Made by a program: the position numbers and the translations under genes. Below the pieces are notes generated by a model. It did no database searches. It saw nothing but the letters and a program-made list of their open reading frames with translations, and had not been told where the DNA came from. 52,631 bases of DNA from Bacillota bacterium (GTDB taxonomy: Bacteria > Bacillota > Sulfobacillia > RBS10-35 > JAJYVN01): contig JAJZMB010000030.1 in NCBI GenBank assembly GCA_021803205.1, positions 1 through 52,631 on the forward strand, read 5' to 3'. The first letter of the stretch is position 1. Every line of letters begins with the position of its first letter. Shown here one piece after another: positions 28,446 through 37,149 of the stretch.

Positions 28446-30692
28446 TCAGAACAGGACCCGGGCCTCGTCACGGTCCAGCAGGGCCGAGGCGCGCGCGAAC
28501 TTGGCGAGAAGGGTCGCATCCTCCCGCGCCGCGGCGGAGAGCTGCCGCAACAGGTCGATGGCGCGCCGCACGGCTCCGATGAAGTCACCCTCCTGGATGG
28601 TGGTCTGGCGGACCAGGGCGGTGAAGGCCTCGCCGCGGCTCCAGGCGCAGACCAGCGGCGCCACCACGGGATCGAAGTGCACCGTGGCCCCCTGGGCGCG
28701 TAACCGCCGGACGATCTGCTCCACCTCTTGCACGGCACGAACCCGCGGCAACCCGTAACAGCTGTCGTCATGCCGGGCGTCGTAGTCGACGGACGCCAGG
28801 ACCGCCGCGACCACATCCTCGCCCTCGCGTTGGAAGAACCCGTCGAAGATCAATTCCGTCAGGAGGATCGGCTCCACGTGCAGATGGCGCGCCACCTCGC
28901 CCCGCGGCAGGAGCCGCTCGCCCTGGATGTAGCCGAGCCGGGAGAGCAGGTCGCAGACGCGGTCCATCTCCGCACGGTAGTGACTGCGCTCCGCCACCCC
29001 GACAACCGAGGCCTGGGCGGCCTCCAGGCGCGCCCGCACCCTGATGAAGGGGGCGACAAGCACCCGGCAGGGGTCGGGGGTCTTCGGACAATCCTCCGGG
29101 GTCTGCAGCCGCTGCTCGATCTCAAGCAGCGTCCGATCGAGCGCCTGCCGGCCCCGACGGTGGCGCGCCCGGCGCCGCCTGCGCCGCTCCTCCGCCTGAT
29201 CAGAGCGCAGACGCTGCCGTTCCAGCGGGCAGGCCGCCGTGCCCAGGTGCGGACAGCCGCGCTCCCACAGGGCCGCCCGCTCGGCGAGCAATTCCTGCAA
29301 ATGTTGTCTCTGGACTGCTTCCTCCTGCCGGCGCTGGTACTCGCGAAAGTTGCGGCTCAAGACGTCCAGGGCGCGCTCCTTGCCGAAGGTCCGCAGGAGA
29401 CCCAGCGCGGTGCTCTCGGTGACGAAGAACTGGCTGCGCACGGGATCGAGCGGAAGGGCGCCGTAATTCTGCAGCATCCCGCGGTCCCGAGCATCGACGC
29501 CGATGAAGGCCAGCCCCCGCTGGTCCTTGCCGCGCCGCCCGGCCCGGCCGGTCATCTGTTGAAACTCCTGGACGGTCAGCGGCCGGAATTGCGAACCGTC
29601 GAACTTGCGACTGCTCTCCAGCACAACACCCCGCACCGGGTAGTTGACACCGACCGCGAACGTCTCGGTGCAGTACAGCAGCGCGATCAGTCCCTGGCCG
29701 TACAGGCTTTCCACCGCCCGTTTGGTGGCCGGCAGCAGGCCCGCGTGATGGTAGGCCACGCCATGGAGCAGGCACTGTCCCAGCGGACCGCGCAGCTCGC
29801 GGGCACCCGGGTACCGCTGCATGGCGGCGGTCAACGCCGCCTCCATCCGCCGCCGGGCGGACGGGTCCAGGAAGGTGTGGCGGGCGGCGGCATCCCGCGC
29901 CCGCTCCTCCGTTCCCAGGCGCGAAAACACGAAATACAGGGCGGGCAGGGCATCGTGCCGCCGCAGGGCGGCCACCAATTCCAGGTGGTCGAGCCTCCGG
30001 CCCTCCCACGCCCGCTCTTCTCCGGCCCGCCGGGCCTCCGCGAAGCTGGCGTCCCCGTCGGGAGTCACATAGCGCACGCTCAGGGGAACCGCACGCCGGG
30101 TCTGCAGGATCCGCGTCACCGGCGCGCCGGTAGTCTCGCCGATCCAACCCGCCAGCGCGTCAAGGTTGCCGATCGTCGCCGAAAGACCCAGGAGGCGCAC
30201 GCCCTGCGGCAGGAGGATGATGCTCTCCTCCCAGGCGATGCCGCGATCCGAAGCGATGTAATGGATCTCGTCGAACACCACCCACGCCAGATCCTGCAGC
30301 CGGTGGTCGTCGGCCGTAATCAGCTGGTTGCGCAGGATTTCGGTGGTCATGATGCACAGCGGCGCATCCGGACGGATGGCCACATCGCCGGTGAGGATGC
30401 CCACCCGCTCGGGACCCAGCAGCGTGCAGTACTCCTCATACTTCTGATTGGAGAGCGCCTTGATCGGCGCCGTGTAGATGACCCGCCGGCCCGCGGCGGC
30501 GGCACGCTCGACCAGATAGTCGGCGATCAGCGTCTTTCCCGTCCCCGTGGGCGCCGACACCAGCACGCTGCGCCCAGCCGCGATGGCGGCCAGCGCCTTG
30601 CGTTGAAACGGGTCCAGGACGTATCCCCGATAGGTGGCGGGGACCTCCGTGGATGTCGCTTTCAGGCGCGGCTCTTCATTCGCGGTATGCAC
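28446..30692 (-). CDS. Ski2/Mtr4-like DEAD/DEAH-box helicase with DSHCT-like C-terminus
   Basis: A 748-residue superfamily 2 helicase: Q-like PFQRKAL, Walker A APTGTGKT, TAPIKALSNQKY, motif II FDEIH, motif III LSATIGN, motif V ETFAVGVNYPVR and motif VI QMTGRAGRRG. The region after about residue 520 resembles the DSHCT helical domain of exosome-type RNA helicases. A Cys-containing linker (RGCPHLGTAACPLERQ) at about 495 is unusual. The GTG start at 30692 lies 7 nt downstream of a perfect TATAAT, so the mRNA appears leaderless. Likely role is RNA unwinding or turnover. Confidence 0.92.
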   Translation of the reverse strand: MHTANEEPRLKATSTEVPATYRGYVLDPFQRKALAAIAAGRSVLVSAPTGTGKTLIADYLVERAAAAGRRVIYTAPIKALSNQKYEEYCTLLGPERVGILTGDVAIRPDAPLCIMTTEILRNQLITADDHRLQDLAWVVFDEIHYIASDRGIAWEESIILLPQGVRLLGLSATIGNLDALAGWIGETTGAPVTRILQTRRAVPLSVRYVTPDGDASFAEARRAGEERAWEGRRLDHLELVAALRRHDALPALYFVFSRLGTEERARDAAARHTFLDPSARRRMEAALTAAMQRYPGARELRGPLGQCLLHGVAYHHAGLLPATKRAVESLYGQGLIALLYCTETFAVGVNYPVRGVVLESSRKFDGSQFRPLTVQEFQQMTGRAGRRGKDQRGLAFIGVDARDRGMLQNYGALPLDPVRSQFFVTESTALGLLRTFGKERALDVLSRNFREYQRRQEEAVQRQHLQELLAERAALWERGCPHLGTAACPLERQRLRSDQAEERRRRRRARHRRGRQALDRTLLEIEQRLQTPEDCPKTPDPCRVLVAPFIRVRARLEAAQASVVGVAERSHYRAEMDRVCDLLSRLGYIQGERLLPRGEVARHLHVEPILLTELIFDGFFQREGEDVVAAVLASVDYDARHDDSCYGLPRVRAVQEVEQIVRRLRAQGATVHFDPVVAPLVCAWSRGEAFTALVRQTTIQEGDFIGAVRRAIDLLRQLSAAAREDATLLAKFARASALLDRDEARVLF

Positions 30693-30698
30693 ACGATG

Positions 30699-30704
30699 AT
30701 TATA
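30699..30704 (-). promoter_or_regulatory. -10 box giving a leaderless helicase transcript
   Basis: Minus-strand TATAAT; the seventh base after it is the G of the GTG start at 30692, so transcription and translation should start at the same base. The -35 (CAACGC at 17 bp) is weak. No Shine-Dalgarno precedes an in-frame alternative start in the next 60 bp. Confidence 0.6.
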
Positions 30705-30862
30705 CGGGAACGGGCGGACGCGCGTTGGACGAAGGCCAGAACCGGGGCTTTTACTGCCTCAGCCGCCGGAGGAGGGTTGGTGGGACCGAAAGCGGAGGAT
30801 TGACCGGGGAGATGGCGAATCGCAGCGAGCGACATGTCTCTCCGGGAAGGGGTGGGCACCCG

Positions 30863-31981
30863 GTGCGGCGACTCCTGGCCGCAGGTCTCGCCGGGGTTTT
30901 GTTCGTGGCCGGCCCGGTCTGCCAGGCGGCATCACTCAACCAGTATCAGGCCCAGGAACGGGCCGTCACCGCCCAATTGTCCGCCGCGCAGAGCCGGTAT
31001 GACAGCGCCCTGCAGGCTTGGGACGCCGCGCTCGCCTCCCTGGCACGCGCCGAGCAGGCGCTCCGTGCCGGGGCGGGCCACCTGGAGACCCTCACCCACC
31101 AGACCCGGCAGGCCCAGCAGGCCTTGGCGCAGCGCAAAACCCAGGTCGCCGCGCAGCGCGTCGTCGTCGCCGACGACCGGTTGAAGGCGGACCAGGGCCT
31201 GGTCACCATCGACGAGAACGGGTCCGTCCCCTTTTTGGGCGTCCTCCTCGGCGCCAACAACTTCGGGGACTTCCTCACCCGCCTGAACATGCTCCAGAGG
31301 ATCTGGGCGCTGGAAATCGGCTTTCTGCGCACAGCCCAGGCGGCGCAGGCCCACCTGCAGAGTCTGGAGCGGGCACAGCAAAACGATGTGAATCGGCTGA
31401 CAACCCTCCAGAGGCAGGCCGCGGCGCAGGTCGTCTCCCTGCAGCGGCAGGAACAGGCGGCTCAGACCGCCAAGGCTGCGGAGGACGCCGCCGTCCGGGC
31501 GGCACAGGGCATTGTGGACGAACTCGCGGTGGAGCGGAACGGGCTGCAGGCCAAGATCCAGGCGATCCTGGCCGCGCTGCAATCCGGCAAGGCCTCATGG
31601 AGCCAGATCCTGAGCCTGATCCAGCAGTTGTCGGCACAGTACGGCATCAGCCCGGCCCTGGTCGAGGCGGTCGTCCTGCAGGAATCCGGGGGCGACGCCA
31701 GAGCGGTCAGCTCCGCGGGCGCTCAGGGCCTGATGCAACTCATGCCGTCCACGGCGGCGGCGCTCGGCGTGACCAACTCCTTGGATCCCGTCCAGAACCT
31801 GAAGGGCGGCATCCAGTATCTGCTGGAGCAGCTGAACCGCTTCCACGGCAACCTGCAACTGGCCCTGGCCGCCTACAACGCCGGACCGGGCGCCGTCGAG
31901 AAGTACGGCGGGATCCCGCCGTACCAGCAGACGCAGGACTACGTCCGGAACATCATGTCCATGTATAACGCCGGTAGGTGA
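30863..31981 (+). CDS. exported coiled-coil lytic transglycosylase (SLT/GH23)
   Basis: Cleaves the glycan strand of peptidoglycan. The 372-residue protein has a signal peptide (RRLLAAGLAGVLFVAGPVCQA), a long Gln/Ala-rich coiled coil (about 25-235) like those of PcsB/CwlO-type hydrolases, and a C-terminal SLT domain with catalytic Glu in EAVVLQESGG, then SAGAQGLMQLMP, NLKGGIQYL and ALAAYNAGPGAV. The GTG at 30863, 7 nt after AAGGGGTGG, gives the clean signal peptide; an ATG at 30812 sits directly on its own GGGGAG and is less likely. The coiled coil may serve interaction with an FtsEX-like regulator (inference). Confidence 0.93.
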   Translation: MRRLLAAGLAGVLFVAGPVCQAASLNQYQAQERAVTAQLSAAQSRYDSALQAWDAALASLARAEQALRAGAGHLETLTHQTRQAQQALAQRKTQVAAQRVVVADDRLKADQGLVTIDENGSVPFLGVLLGANNFGDFLTRLNMLQRIWALEIGFLRTAQAAQAHLQSLERAQQNDVNRLTTLQRQAAAQVVSLQRQEQAAQTAKAAEDAAVRAAQGIVDELAVERNGLQAKIQAILAALQSGKASWSQILSLIQQLSAQYGISPALVEAVVLQESGGDARAVSSAGAQGLMQLMPSTAAALGVTNSLDPVQNLKGGIQYLLEQLNRFHGNLQLALAAYNAGPGAVEKYGGIPPYQQTQDYVRNIMSMYNAGR

Positions 31982-32089
31982 GGTTGGTGTACACCCTGGG
32001 CGGGCGCACGGACCGCGCCCAGGCCCGGAAGGCGCCGACGGCCGGACCGGTGCGCCGCGTTGCACGGCGGAAGGCAGCAGTCCAACCGC

Positions 32090-33106
32090 TCAGGGTTGGC
32101 GGACCGGTTCGGTGACCCCTCCGGCCAGCGCCGAGCGGCGGACAGCATCGATGGCCGCCATGTTGCCGATGGCGTCTCGGGACGTGAGCACGGGTTGGGC
32201 ACCATCGAGCACACAGGCATGAAAGTGCTCCAGCGCCGCGAGGAACGACGGCTCGTCCGCTGTGTCGCAGTGCTCCTCGGCGGGCTGCCCGGAACGATGC
32301 AGCGTCACGGTGGCGCCGGGGCCCCTGGGATGATAGGGCTGCGCGACGACGATCTCCCCGCCGGTGCCCACGATACGCGCCTGCGGTGTCGTCTGGGAAT
32401 CGAACGACCCGGAGAACGTGCCCGCACGTCCGTGGCGGAAGTGAAGCATACCGACAACATGCGTATCCACGCCGCCGTCTTTGGCGAAAACCGCCTGCGC
32501 GGTCGCCGCCGTCGGCTCCTCGCCGAAGGCGAAGCGCAGCCAGGAGATGGGATAACAGCCGACATCCATGAGGGCGCCACCGGCCAGCGGCACGCTCATG
32601 CGGATGTCGCCCGTACGCCGCTCGTCCCGCATGCGGAAGTGGAAGGCCGCATGTACGTTGCGCACCTCGCCGATGCTGCCCTCACGGAGCCAGCGCGCGA
32701 TGCGCAGGGTCTGCGGGTGATACCGATACACAAAGGACTCGAAGTGCACCACGCCGGCCCGCTCGCACGCCGCGACGGCCTGCGCGGCCTCCACGGCGTC
32801 GGAGGCAAGGGGTTTCTCGCACAGGACATGCTTGCCGGCTCGGGCCGCGGCGATGGTCCATTCCGCATGCAGCGCGTTGGGGAGCGGAATGTACACCGCA
32901 TCCACCTCGGGATCGGCGATCAACTCGGCGTATCCGGCCAGCGCCCGGCGAATGCCGTTGCCGCGCGCAAAGGCCTCGGCGCGCGGCAACTCGCGGGCCG
33001 CCACCGCCTCCAGCACTCCGCGGCGCGACGCCCGCACCGCCGGGATGAACTGCGAGGCCGCGATGGTCGCGGCGCTCAGGATGCCCCACCGCACACGATC
33101 GGCCAT
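32090..33106 (-). CDS. Gfo/Idh/MocA-family NAD(P)-dependent oxidoreductase
   Basis: The 338-residue protein has an N-terminal Rossmann fold (RWGILSAATIAASQFIPA), DPEVDAVYIPLPNALHAEW, the active-site segment KHVLCEKPLA and the C-terminal alpha/beta domain with GGALMDVGCYPISWLRFAFG, typical of sugar or inositol dehydrogenases. The ATG at 33106 lies 7 nt after GGGGGAGA. The specific substrate is unknown. It converges on the transglycosylase gene with a 108-bp gap. Confidence 0.92.
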   Translation of the reverse strand: MADRVRWGILSAATIAASQFIPAVRASRRGVLEAVAARELPRAEAFARGNGIRRALAGYAELIADPEVDAVYIPLPNALHAEWTIAAARAGKHVLCEKPLASDAVEAAQAVAACERAGVVHFESFVYRYHPQTLRIARWLREGSIGEVRNVHAAFHFRMRDERRTGDIRMSVPLAGGALMDVGCYPISWLRFAFGEEPTAATAQAVFAKDGGVDTHVVGMLHFRHGRAGTFSGSFDSQTTPQARIVGTGGEIVVAQPYHPRGPGATVTLHRSGQPAEEHCDTADEPSFLAALEHFHACVLDGAQPVLTSRDAIGNMAAIDAVRRSALAGGVTEPVRQP

Positions 33107-33740
33107 GAACGGATCTCCCCCAACCCGGCCGCGGGCCGGGAGTCTCGGCCGCCGCGACCACTTCGCTCCACCGGCTCTGGGCTTTCCGCGTGCTCGGCCC
33201 ACTCCCTGCCGCCGGATCCCGACGCGCGCGCCAGCGTCATTGCTGTGGCGCGGGGGGGGGCACCGGGCGACAAGGCACCCCGACCGAGCCGCCGCGCAGG
33301 GGCGAAGGATCAGCCGCTGGTGCGCGCAACCGCCGGCGGGACCCAGGCTCCCACCTCCGGTCCCGGGAGGCATCGCTCCGACCACCGGGGCCGCGAGGCC
33401 CGGTACGCCGCGATTTCGGCGCATCGCCGCAATGGCCCGTGGCCCACGCGCATCAACCGACAACGACGCGGTCATGTCTCCACCCGGTCTCCATCTCCGG
33501 CGCGCATGACCGGTCTGCGGCGCGGCGCCGGTCCGAAGGGGCCTCCTGGCGCTGGTCAGCAGCCGACACCATTGCGAGGGGGCCGCAGTTGGTGCACCAT
33601 TCAGCGGGACGGCGCCGAGCCGGCCCCCGGCGGGGCATCCCTGCCGGAGGCGGGCGGGCAAGCTTTGCCTGCCCACGGTGCGGCCCTGGCCTCGCCGGGA
33701 ACGCCGGCAGCCCTGTGACGAGGTGGGGGGAGGGTCTTCC
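33107..33740. other. gene-free stretch upstream of a membrane protein
   Basis: 634 bp, divergent. Apart from a 10-bp hairpin at 33652-33674 (GGGCGGGCAA with TTGCCTGCCC, one wobble) about 65 bp before the next start, I see no gene, no repeat copy and no clear promoter. Confidence 0.45.
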
Positions 33741-34565
33741 ATGGAGGGTGGTGCGGCACTGCCCCAGGGGGTGGGCTCCCGGTCCGAGCCCACGCGCTGT
33801 GAGGACTGTCAAAACACGGTCTGCGCGTTGCGCGGCCGGTGCAGCGCACCGGCGGCAGCGGCGGGCCGCGCGCCGCGGCCGCCGCGCCCCAGCCCGCTGC
33901 GCCGGCTCGCGCACTGGTACGGCCGGCCGGCGGTACGCCATCGCGTCCCGCTTCTCCTGGCCCTGGCAGGCCTCGCGGTTCCGCTGTGGCGGCACGCCCC
34001 GCACGGCCCGGCCCTTGCCGGCTTCGCGGCGTGCGCCGTCCTGGCCCTCTGGTGGTCGGCACCACGGGCGACCCCGGCCGGCTGGCCCGCGCTCACGGTC
34101 TTCGCCGCCGCGGCCGGCCTGCTCACGGCACGCGCGGGCGGCGGCTTGGCGTGGATCCCGGTCGCCGTCGGGCTGGCCGTCGCCGCTGCGCGCCTGAATA
34201 TCCCCGCAGCCCTGGGCGCGTGGGCACTCTGTGCCGCCGCGATCGCGGCGGCAGCGCTGTTGGCCGGTGCGGCGCCGCCGCTCATCGTCCCTGTGGGATG
34301 CGGGCTGGGAACCGCCGCAGGCCTGATCGTCGCCGAACGGCGCCGATCCGCCGCACGGGAACAGAACCTTCTGCACACAGTGGCGGAGTTGACCGCCCGG
34401 GCCGAACTCGCCGAAGCCGGAATCGGCAGGGCTCCGGGCACCGCGGGGCGACATGCCGATGCAGGGGCAGGGCCCTCCGTCGAGAATCCCCGCCTGGATG
34501 GCCCTGCGCAAGGCGGTCTGTGCACCGGACACGAGCCGGAGGCTTTCGCGGAACAAGGGGCATAG
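33741..34565 (+). CDS. polytopic membrane protein with an N-terminal four-cysteine motif; possibly a truncated sensor
   Basis: The 274-residue protein starts with CEDCQNTVCALRGRC (C-x2-C-x4-C-x5-C, able to hold zinc or an Fe-S cluster). About six TM segments follow (residues 70-205), then a charged helix (ERRRSAAREQNLL) resembling the signalling helix before a histidine-kinase domain. No kinase domain follows: the last about 20 residues lie within a degenerate R1 repeat (copy F), which supplies the stop codon. The ATG at 33741 lies 6 nt after GGGGGAGGG. It could be an orphan sensor-like protein cut short by the repeat, or a complete protein of unknown function. Confidence 0.6.
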   Translation: MEGGAALPQGVGSRSEPTRCEDCQNTVCALRGRCSAPAAAAGRAPRPPRPSPLRRLAHWYGRPAVRHRVPLLLALAGLAVPLWRHAPHGPALAGFAACAVLALWWSAPRATPAGWPALTVFAAAAGLLTARAGGGLAWIPVAVGLAVAAARLNIPAALGAWALCAAAIAAAALLAGAAPPLIVPVGCGLGTAAGLIVAERRRSAAREQNLLHTVAELTARAELAEAGIGRAPGTAGRHADAGAGPSVENPRLDGPAQGGLCTGHEPEAFAEQGA

Positions 34566-34600
34566 GTGCGGTGGCCCCGCGACGGACCTCTTGTGGCGGG
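34512..34600 (+). repeat. R1 dispersed repeat, degenerate copy F
   Basis: The right half aligns with copy D: ACAAGGGGCATAGGTGCGGTGGCC here against ACAAGGGGCATCGGAGCAGTGGCC-like sequence there, then GGACCTCTTGTGGCGG near the right end. The left half is weak. It overlaps the 3' end and stop codon of the preceding membrane-protein gene. Confidence 0.5.
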
Positions 34601-34697
34601 CGGCCTGCGGCCCTGCCTCAGGAAGACTGCTGCGCGGGCCGCCGGATGCGCCGGTCTTGACCGAACGGCGGAGGGGTGAGCGATCGCGGCCGTTCTA

Positions 34698-35090
34698 GTG
34701 CGGGTTCATGTGGTGATCGGGCTTGTGTTCCTGGCCGCTTCTCTGGTGGAGGCGGTCTGGGGTTACCTGGTGTATCGCCGGCGGCAGCCCCTGCCGAAGT
34801 CCTACTGGCGTCTCCTGTGGGGAACCGCCGGGCTCCTTGGGATCCAGATCATCCTTGGCGTCTTGTTCATATCCCTGCACATGCTACCGAAACAGAAACT
34901 CCACTTCATGTACGCGGGACTGGTGACGTTGACGGTGGTGGCCTGCGAACTCCTCCGCCCCAACGCCGCCTTGGGCCGGATCCTGCGCGAAGAGGGCCAC
35001 TTCAGTGAGGCAGGCGTCTACGCCGTCCTCACCCTGCTCTCGGCACTCTTCGCCCTGCGCCTTTGGATGACGGGCGTCGGACTCGGCTGA
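34698..35090 (+). CDS. small four-helix membrane protein, unknown function
   Basis: The 130-residue protein has four hydrophobic segments (VIGLVFLAASLVEAVWGYL, LLWGTAGLLGIQIILGVLF, LHFMYAGLVTLTVVACELL, AGVYAVLTLLSALFALRLW) and conserved-looking His residues between helices 2 and 3, reminiscent of small heme-binding membrane proteins; I cannot name a family. The GTG at 34698 is 18 nt from the nearest Shine-Dalgarno (GGAGGGGTGA), which is too far. An ATC codon at 34683 is better placed but would be a rare start, so the start is uncertain. It is co-oriented with ppk2 downstream. Confidence 0.65.
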   Translation: MRVHVVIGLVFLAASLVEAVWGYLVYRRRQPLPKSYWRLLWGTAGLLGIQIILGVLFISLHMLPKQKLHFMYAGLVTLTVVACELLRPNAALGRILREEGHFSEAGVYAVLTLLSALFALRLWMTGVGLG

Positions 35091-35176
35091 CGGAACACCT
35101 CGCGTCGCGGCGTTGCGTGGCCCGTCGCGGCACCCCCGACCAGGCCGTCAGGCGCCGCCGAAAGAGGGGATCGTCC

Positions 35177-35935
35177 ATGTCCACAAGCACCGATATGTTG
35201 GGCCCGACGAAGGAAACGGACGGGATCGACAAAGCTGAGGCCAAGCGCGAGTTCGGCCGGTTGAACAAACACCTGCAGGACCACCAGCAGCGCCTCTACG
35301 CCGACGGGCGGCATGCGCTGCTGGTGGTCCTGCAGGGCATGGATGCGTCGGGAAAGGACGGCACGGTGCGGCACGTCTTTCGGGGTGTCAACCCGCAGGG
35401 CGTCCGGGTCCAGTCCTTCAAGCAGCCGACCCCAGAGGAGGCCAGGCACGACTTTCTCTGGCGGATCCACGCCGCCGTGCCCCCGCTGGGGATGATCGGA
35501 GTCTTCAATCGCAGCCACTACGAGGACGTCCTTGTATCTCGGGTGCACGCCCTGGTCCCCGAGGGGGTCTGGCGGCGGCGCTACGACGAGATCAACGACT
35601 TCGAGCACATGCTCACGGGCGCCGGCGTGACCGTGGTCAAGTTCATGCTGCACATCAGCCCCGAGGAGCAGGCCCGCCGCTTCGAACGGCGACTGCGAGA
35701 TCCGCGGCGCCATTGGAAGTTTTCCGCTTCCGATCTGCAGGAGCGAGAGCGCTGGGACCAATATCAGGAGGCATACGCCGACGTTGTCCGTCGCTGCTCC
35801 ACGGAGTGGGCGCCATGGACCGTGGTTCCGGCGGACCGCAAGTGGTACCGGAACCTTGTGGTGGCCCGGAGCATTGTGGCCGTTCTACGGGCCATGGACC
35901 TCCGCTATCCCGACCTGCCGGAGGTGGCGCCATGA
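35177..35935 (+). CDS. ppk2: polyphosphate kinase 2 family protein
   Basis: A 252-residue PPK2 enzyme that moves phosphate between polyphosphate and nucleotides. Visible motifs: Walker A-like LQGMDASGKDGTV, the lid region GVNPQGVRVQSFKQPTPEE, NRSHYEDVLVSRVH, FMLHISPEEQARRFERRL and ADRKWYRNLVVARSI. The length and lid sequence are nearest to the polyP:AMP/ADP phosphotransferases (class II/III), but nucleotide preference cannot be read by eye. The ATG at 35177 follows AGAGGGGA. Its stop overlaps the next start (ATGA), so the pair is coupled. Confidence 0.93.
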   Translation: MSTSTDMLGPTKETDGIDKAEAKREFGRLNKHLQDHQQRLYADGRHALLVVLQGMDASGKDGTVRHVFRGVNPQGVRVQSFKQPTPEEARHDFLWRIHAAVPPLGMIGVFNRSHYEDVLVSRVHALVPEGVWRRRYDEINDFEHMLTGAGVTVVKFMLHISPEEQARRFERRLRDPRRHWKFSASDLQERERWDQYQEAYADVVRRCSTEWAPWTVVPADRKWYRNLVVARSIVAVLRAMDLRYPDLPEVAP

Positions 35936-36945
35936 GCCACGTCCCGGACGGCACTGAGACACCGGTGCGCATCCTGATGCCCGCGCGCGTGCCGGAGGAC
36001 CTGCGAGCCGTGGCCGTGGCGGCCGCGGCCGCTGGTGGCCGCGCCGCCGAACTGCTGCTCTATCACGATCGCCAGGAGTTCGCCGCACGGCTCCCGCTCG
36101 CCGAGGTGTCGTATGCCGCCGCCCTCCGCGCCGAGGACATCCCCTCCGCCCCCCGGCTGCGCTGGATGCACCTGACCAGTGCGGGTGTGGACCGCCTGCC
36201 CCTGCGCTCCCTGGCCGAGGCAGGCACGATCGTCACCAACGCCCGTGGCCAGCACGCCGACGCCATGGCCGACCACGCCTTCGGGCTGCTCCTCGCCCTG
36301 TCCCGCAACATCGCCGCCAGTGTGCGGGACCAGGCGGCGAGCCGCTGGGCGCGCCACGCGGCATCCCCGACACCCGCGGAACTCTCCGGCCGGCGCCTCG
36401 GGATCCTCGGTTTCGGCGCGATCGGCCGCGCCATCGCCAAGCGCGCCCAGGCCTTCGGCATGGACGTCTGGGCCTCCCGGCGCCGGACCCGGGAGGACGA
36501 TCCCGCCCCGCCGGGTGTCTCCCGGATCCTCGGCCCCTCCCGCGCCGAGTTCCTGGAGATCCTCGGCGCCTGCGACGACATTGTGTCGGTCCTGCCCTCG
36601 ACGGAACGGACGCGGGGATTGTTCGACGCGGCCGCGTTCTCAGCGATGCGCCCAGGCGCGCGATTCCTCAACATCGGCAGGGGGGACGTGCTGGAGGAGG
36701 AGGCGCTGGATGCGGCCCTGCGCTCGGGCCTGCTCGCCGGTGCGGGATGCGACTGCCTGCCGCGTGAGCCCCTCCCACCGGACGCCGCACTCTGGGGGGC
36801 GCCCAACCTTGTGATCACGCCCCACATCGGGGGAATGCACCCGAACTACGAGCGCCGGGCCATGGCCACCTTCAGCGCCAATCTCACGCGCTACTGCCGG
36901 GATGAACCGTTGGAGAACCTGGTCGATCTGCAAGAGGGGTATTGA
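35932..36945 (+). CDS. D-2-hydroxyacid dehydrogenase (NAD-dependent)
   Basis: The 337-residue protein has the D-isomer hydroxyacid dehydrogenase layout: LTSAGVDRLPL, NARGQHADAMADHAFGL, NAD-binding GILGFGAIGRAIAK, the catalytic Arg in NIGRGDVLEE, Glu in LPREPLPPD and His in TPHIGGMHP. It reduces a 2-keto acid or oxidises the D-2-hydroxy acid; the substrate is unknown. The ATG at 35932 overlaps the ppk2 stop by 4 nt, and GGAGGTGG precedes it. Confidence 0.94.
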   Translation: MSHVPDGTETPVRILMPARVPEDLRAVAVAAAAAGGRAAELLLYHDRQEFAARLPLAEVSYAAALRAEDIPSAPRLRWMHLTSAGVDRLPLRSLAEAGTIVTNARGQHADAMADHAFGLLLALSRNIAASVRDQAASRWARHAASPTPAELSGRRLGILGFGAIGRAIAKRAQAFGMDVWASRRRTREDDPAPPGVSRILGPSRAEFLEILGACDDIVSVLPSTERTRGLFDAAAFSAMRPGARFLNIGRGDVLEEEALDAALRSGLLAGAGCDCLPREPLPPDAALWGAPNLVITPHIGGMHPNYERRAMATFSANLTRYCRDEPLENLVDLQEGY

Positions 36946-37149
36946 CGCACTGACGCACGGGTGCGCGGCACGATTGTGGTATGTGGTGAGGCGGGGGGAT
37001 TTTCCAGATAAATGGGGAACCAGGAATTGGGGGGCGCGTAGAAAACTCCCCTGGCTGGCCCGGACCAGCCCTCTGCGGGGGTAGTCCGCCCCGGGCCAGG
37101 AGAGGAGTACCACGACTTTAGGGCAGGATGCGGCGGAGCGCAACGAGGA

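Noticed and set aside
35063..35176. N-terminal extension of PPK2
   Set aside because: The sequence before 35177 is Arg-rich without family similarity, and ATG 35177 has a well-placed Shine-Dalgarno.
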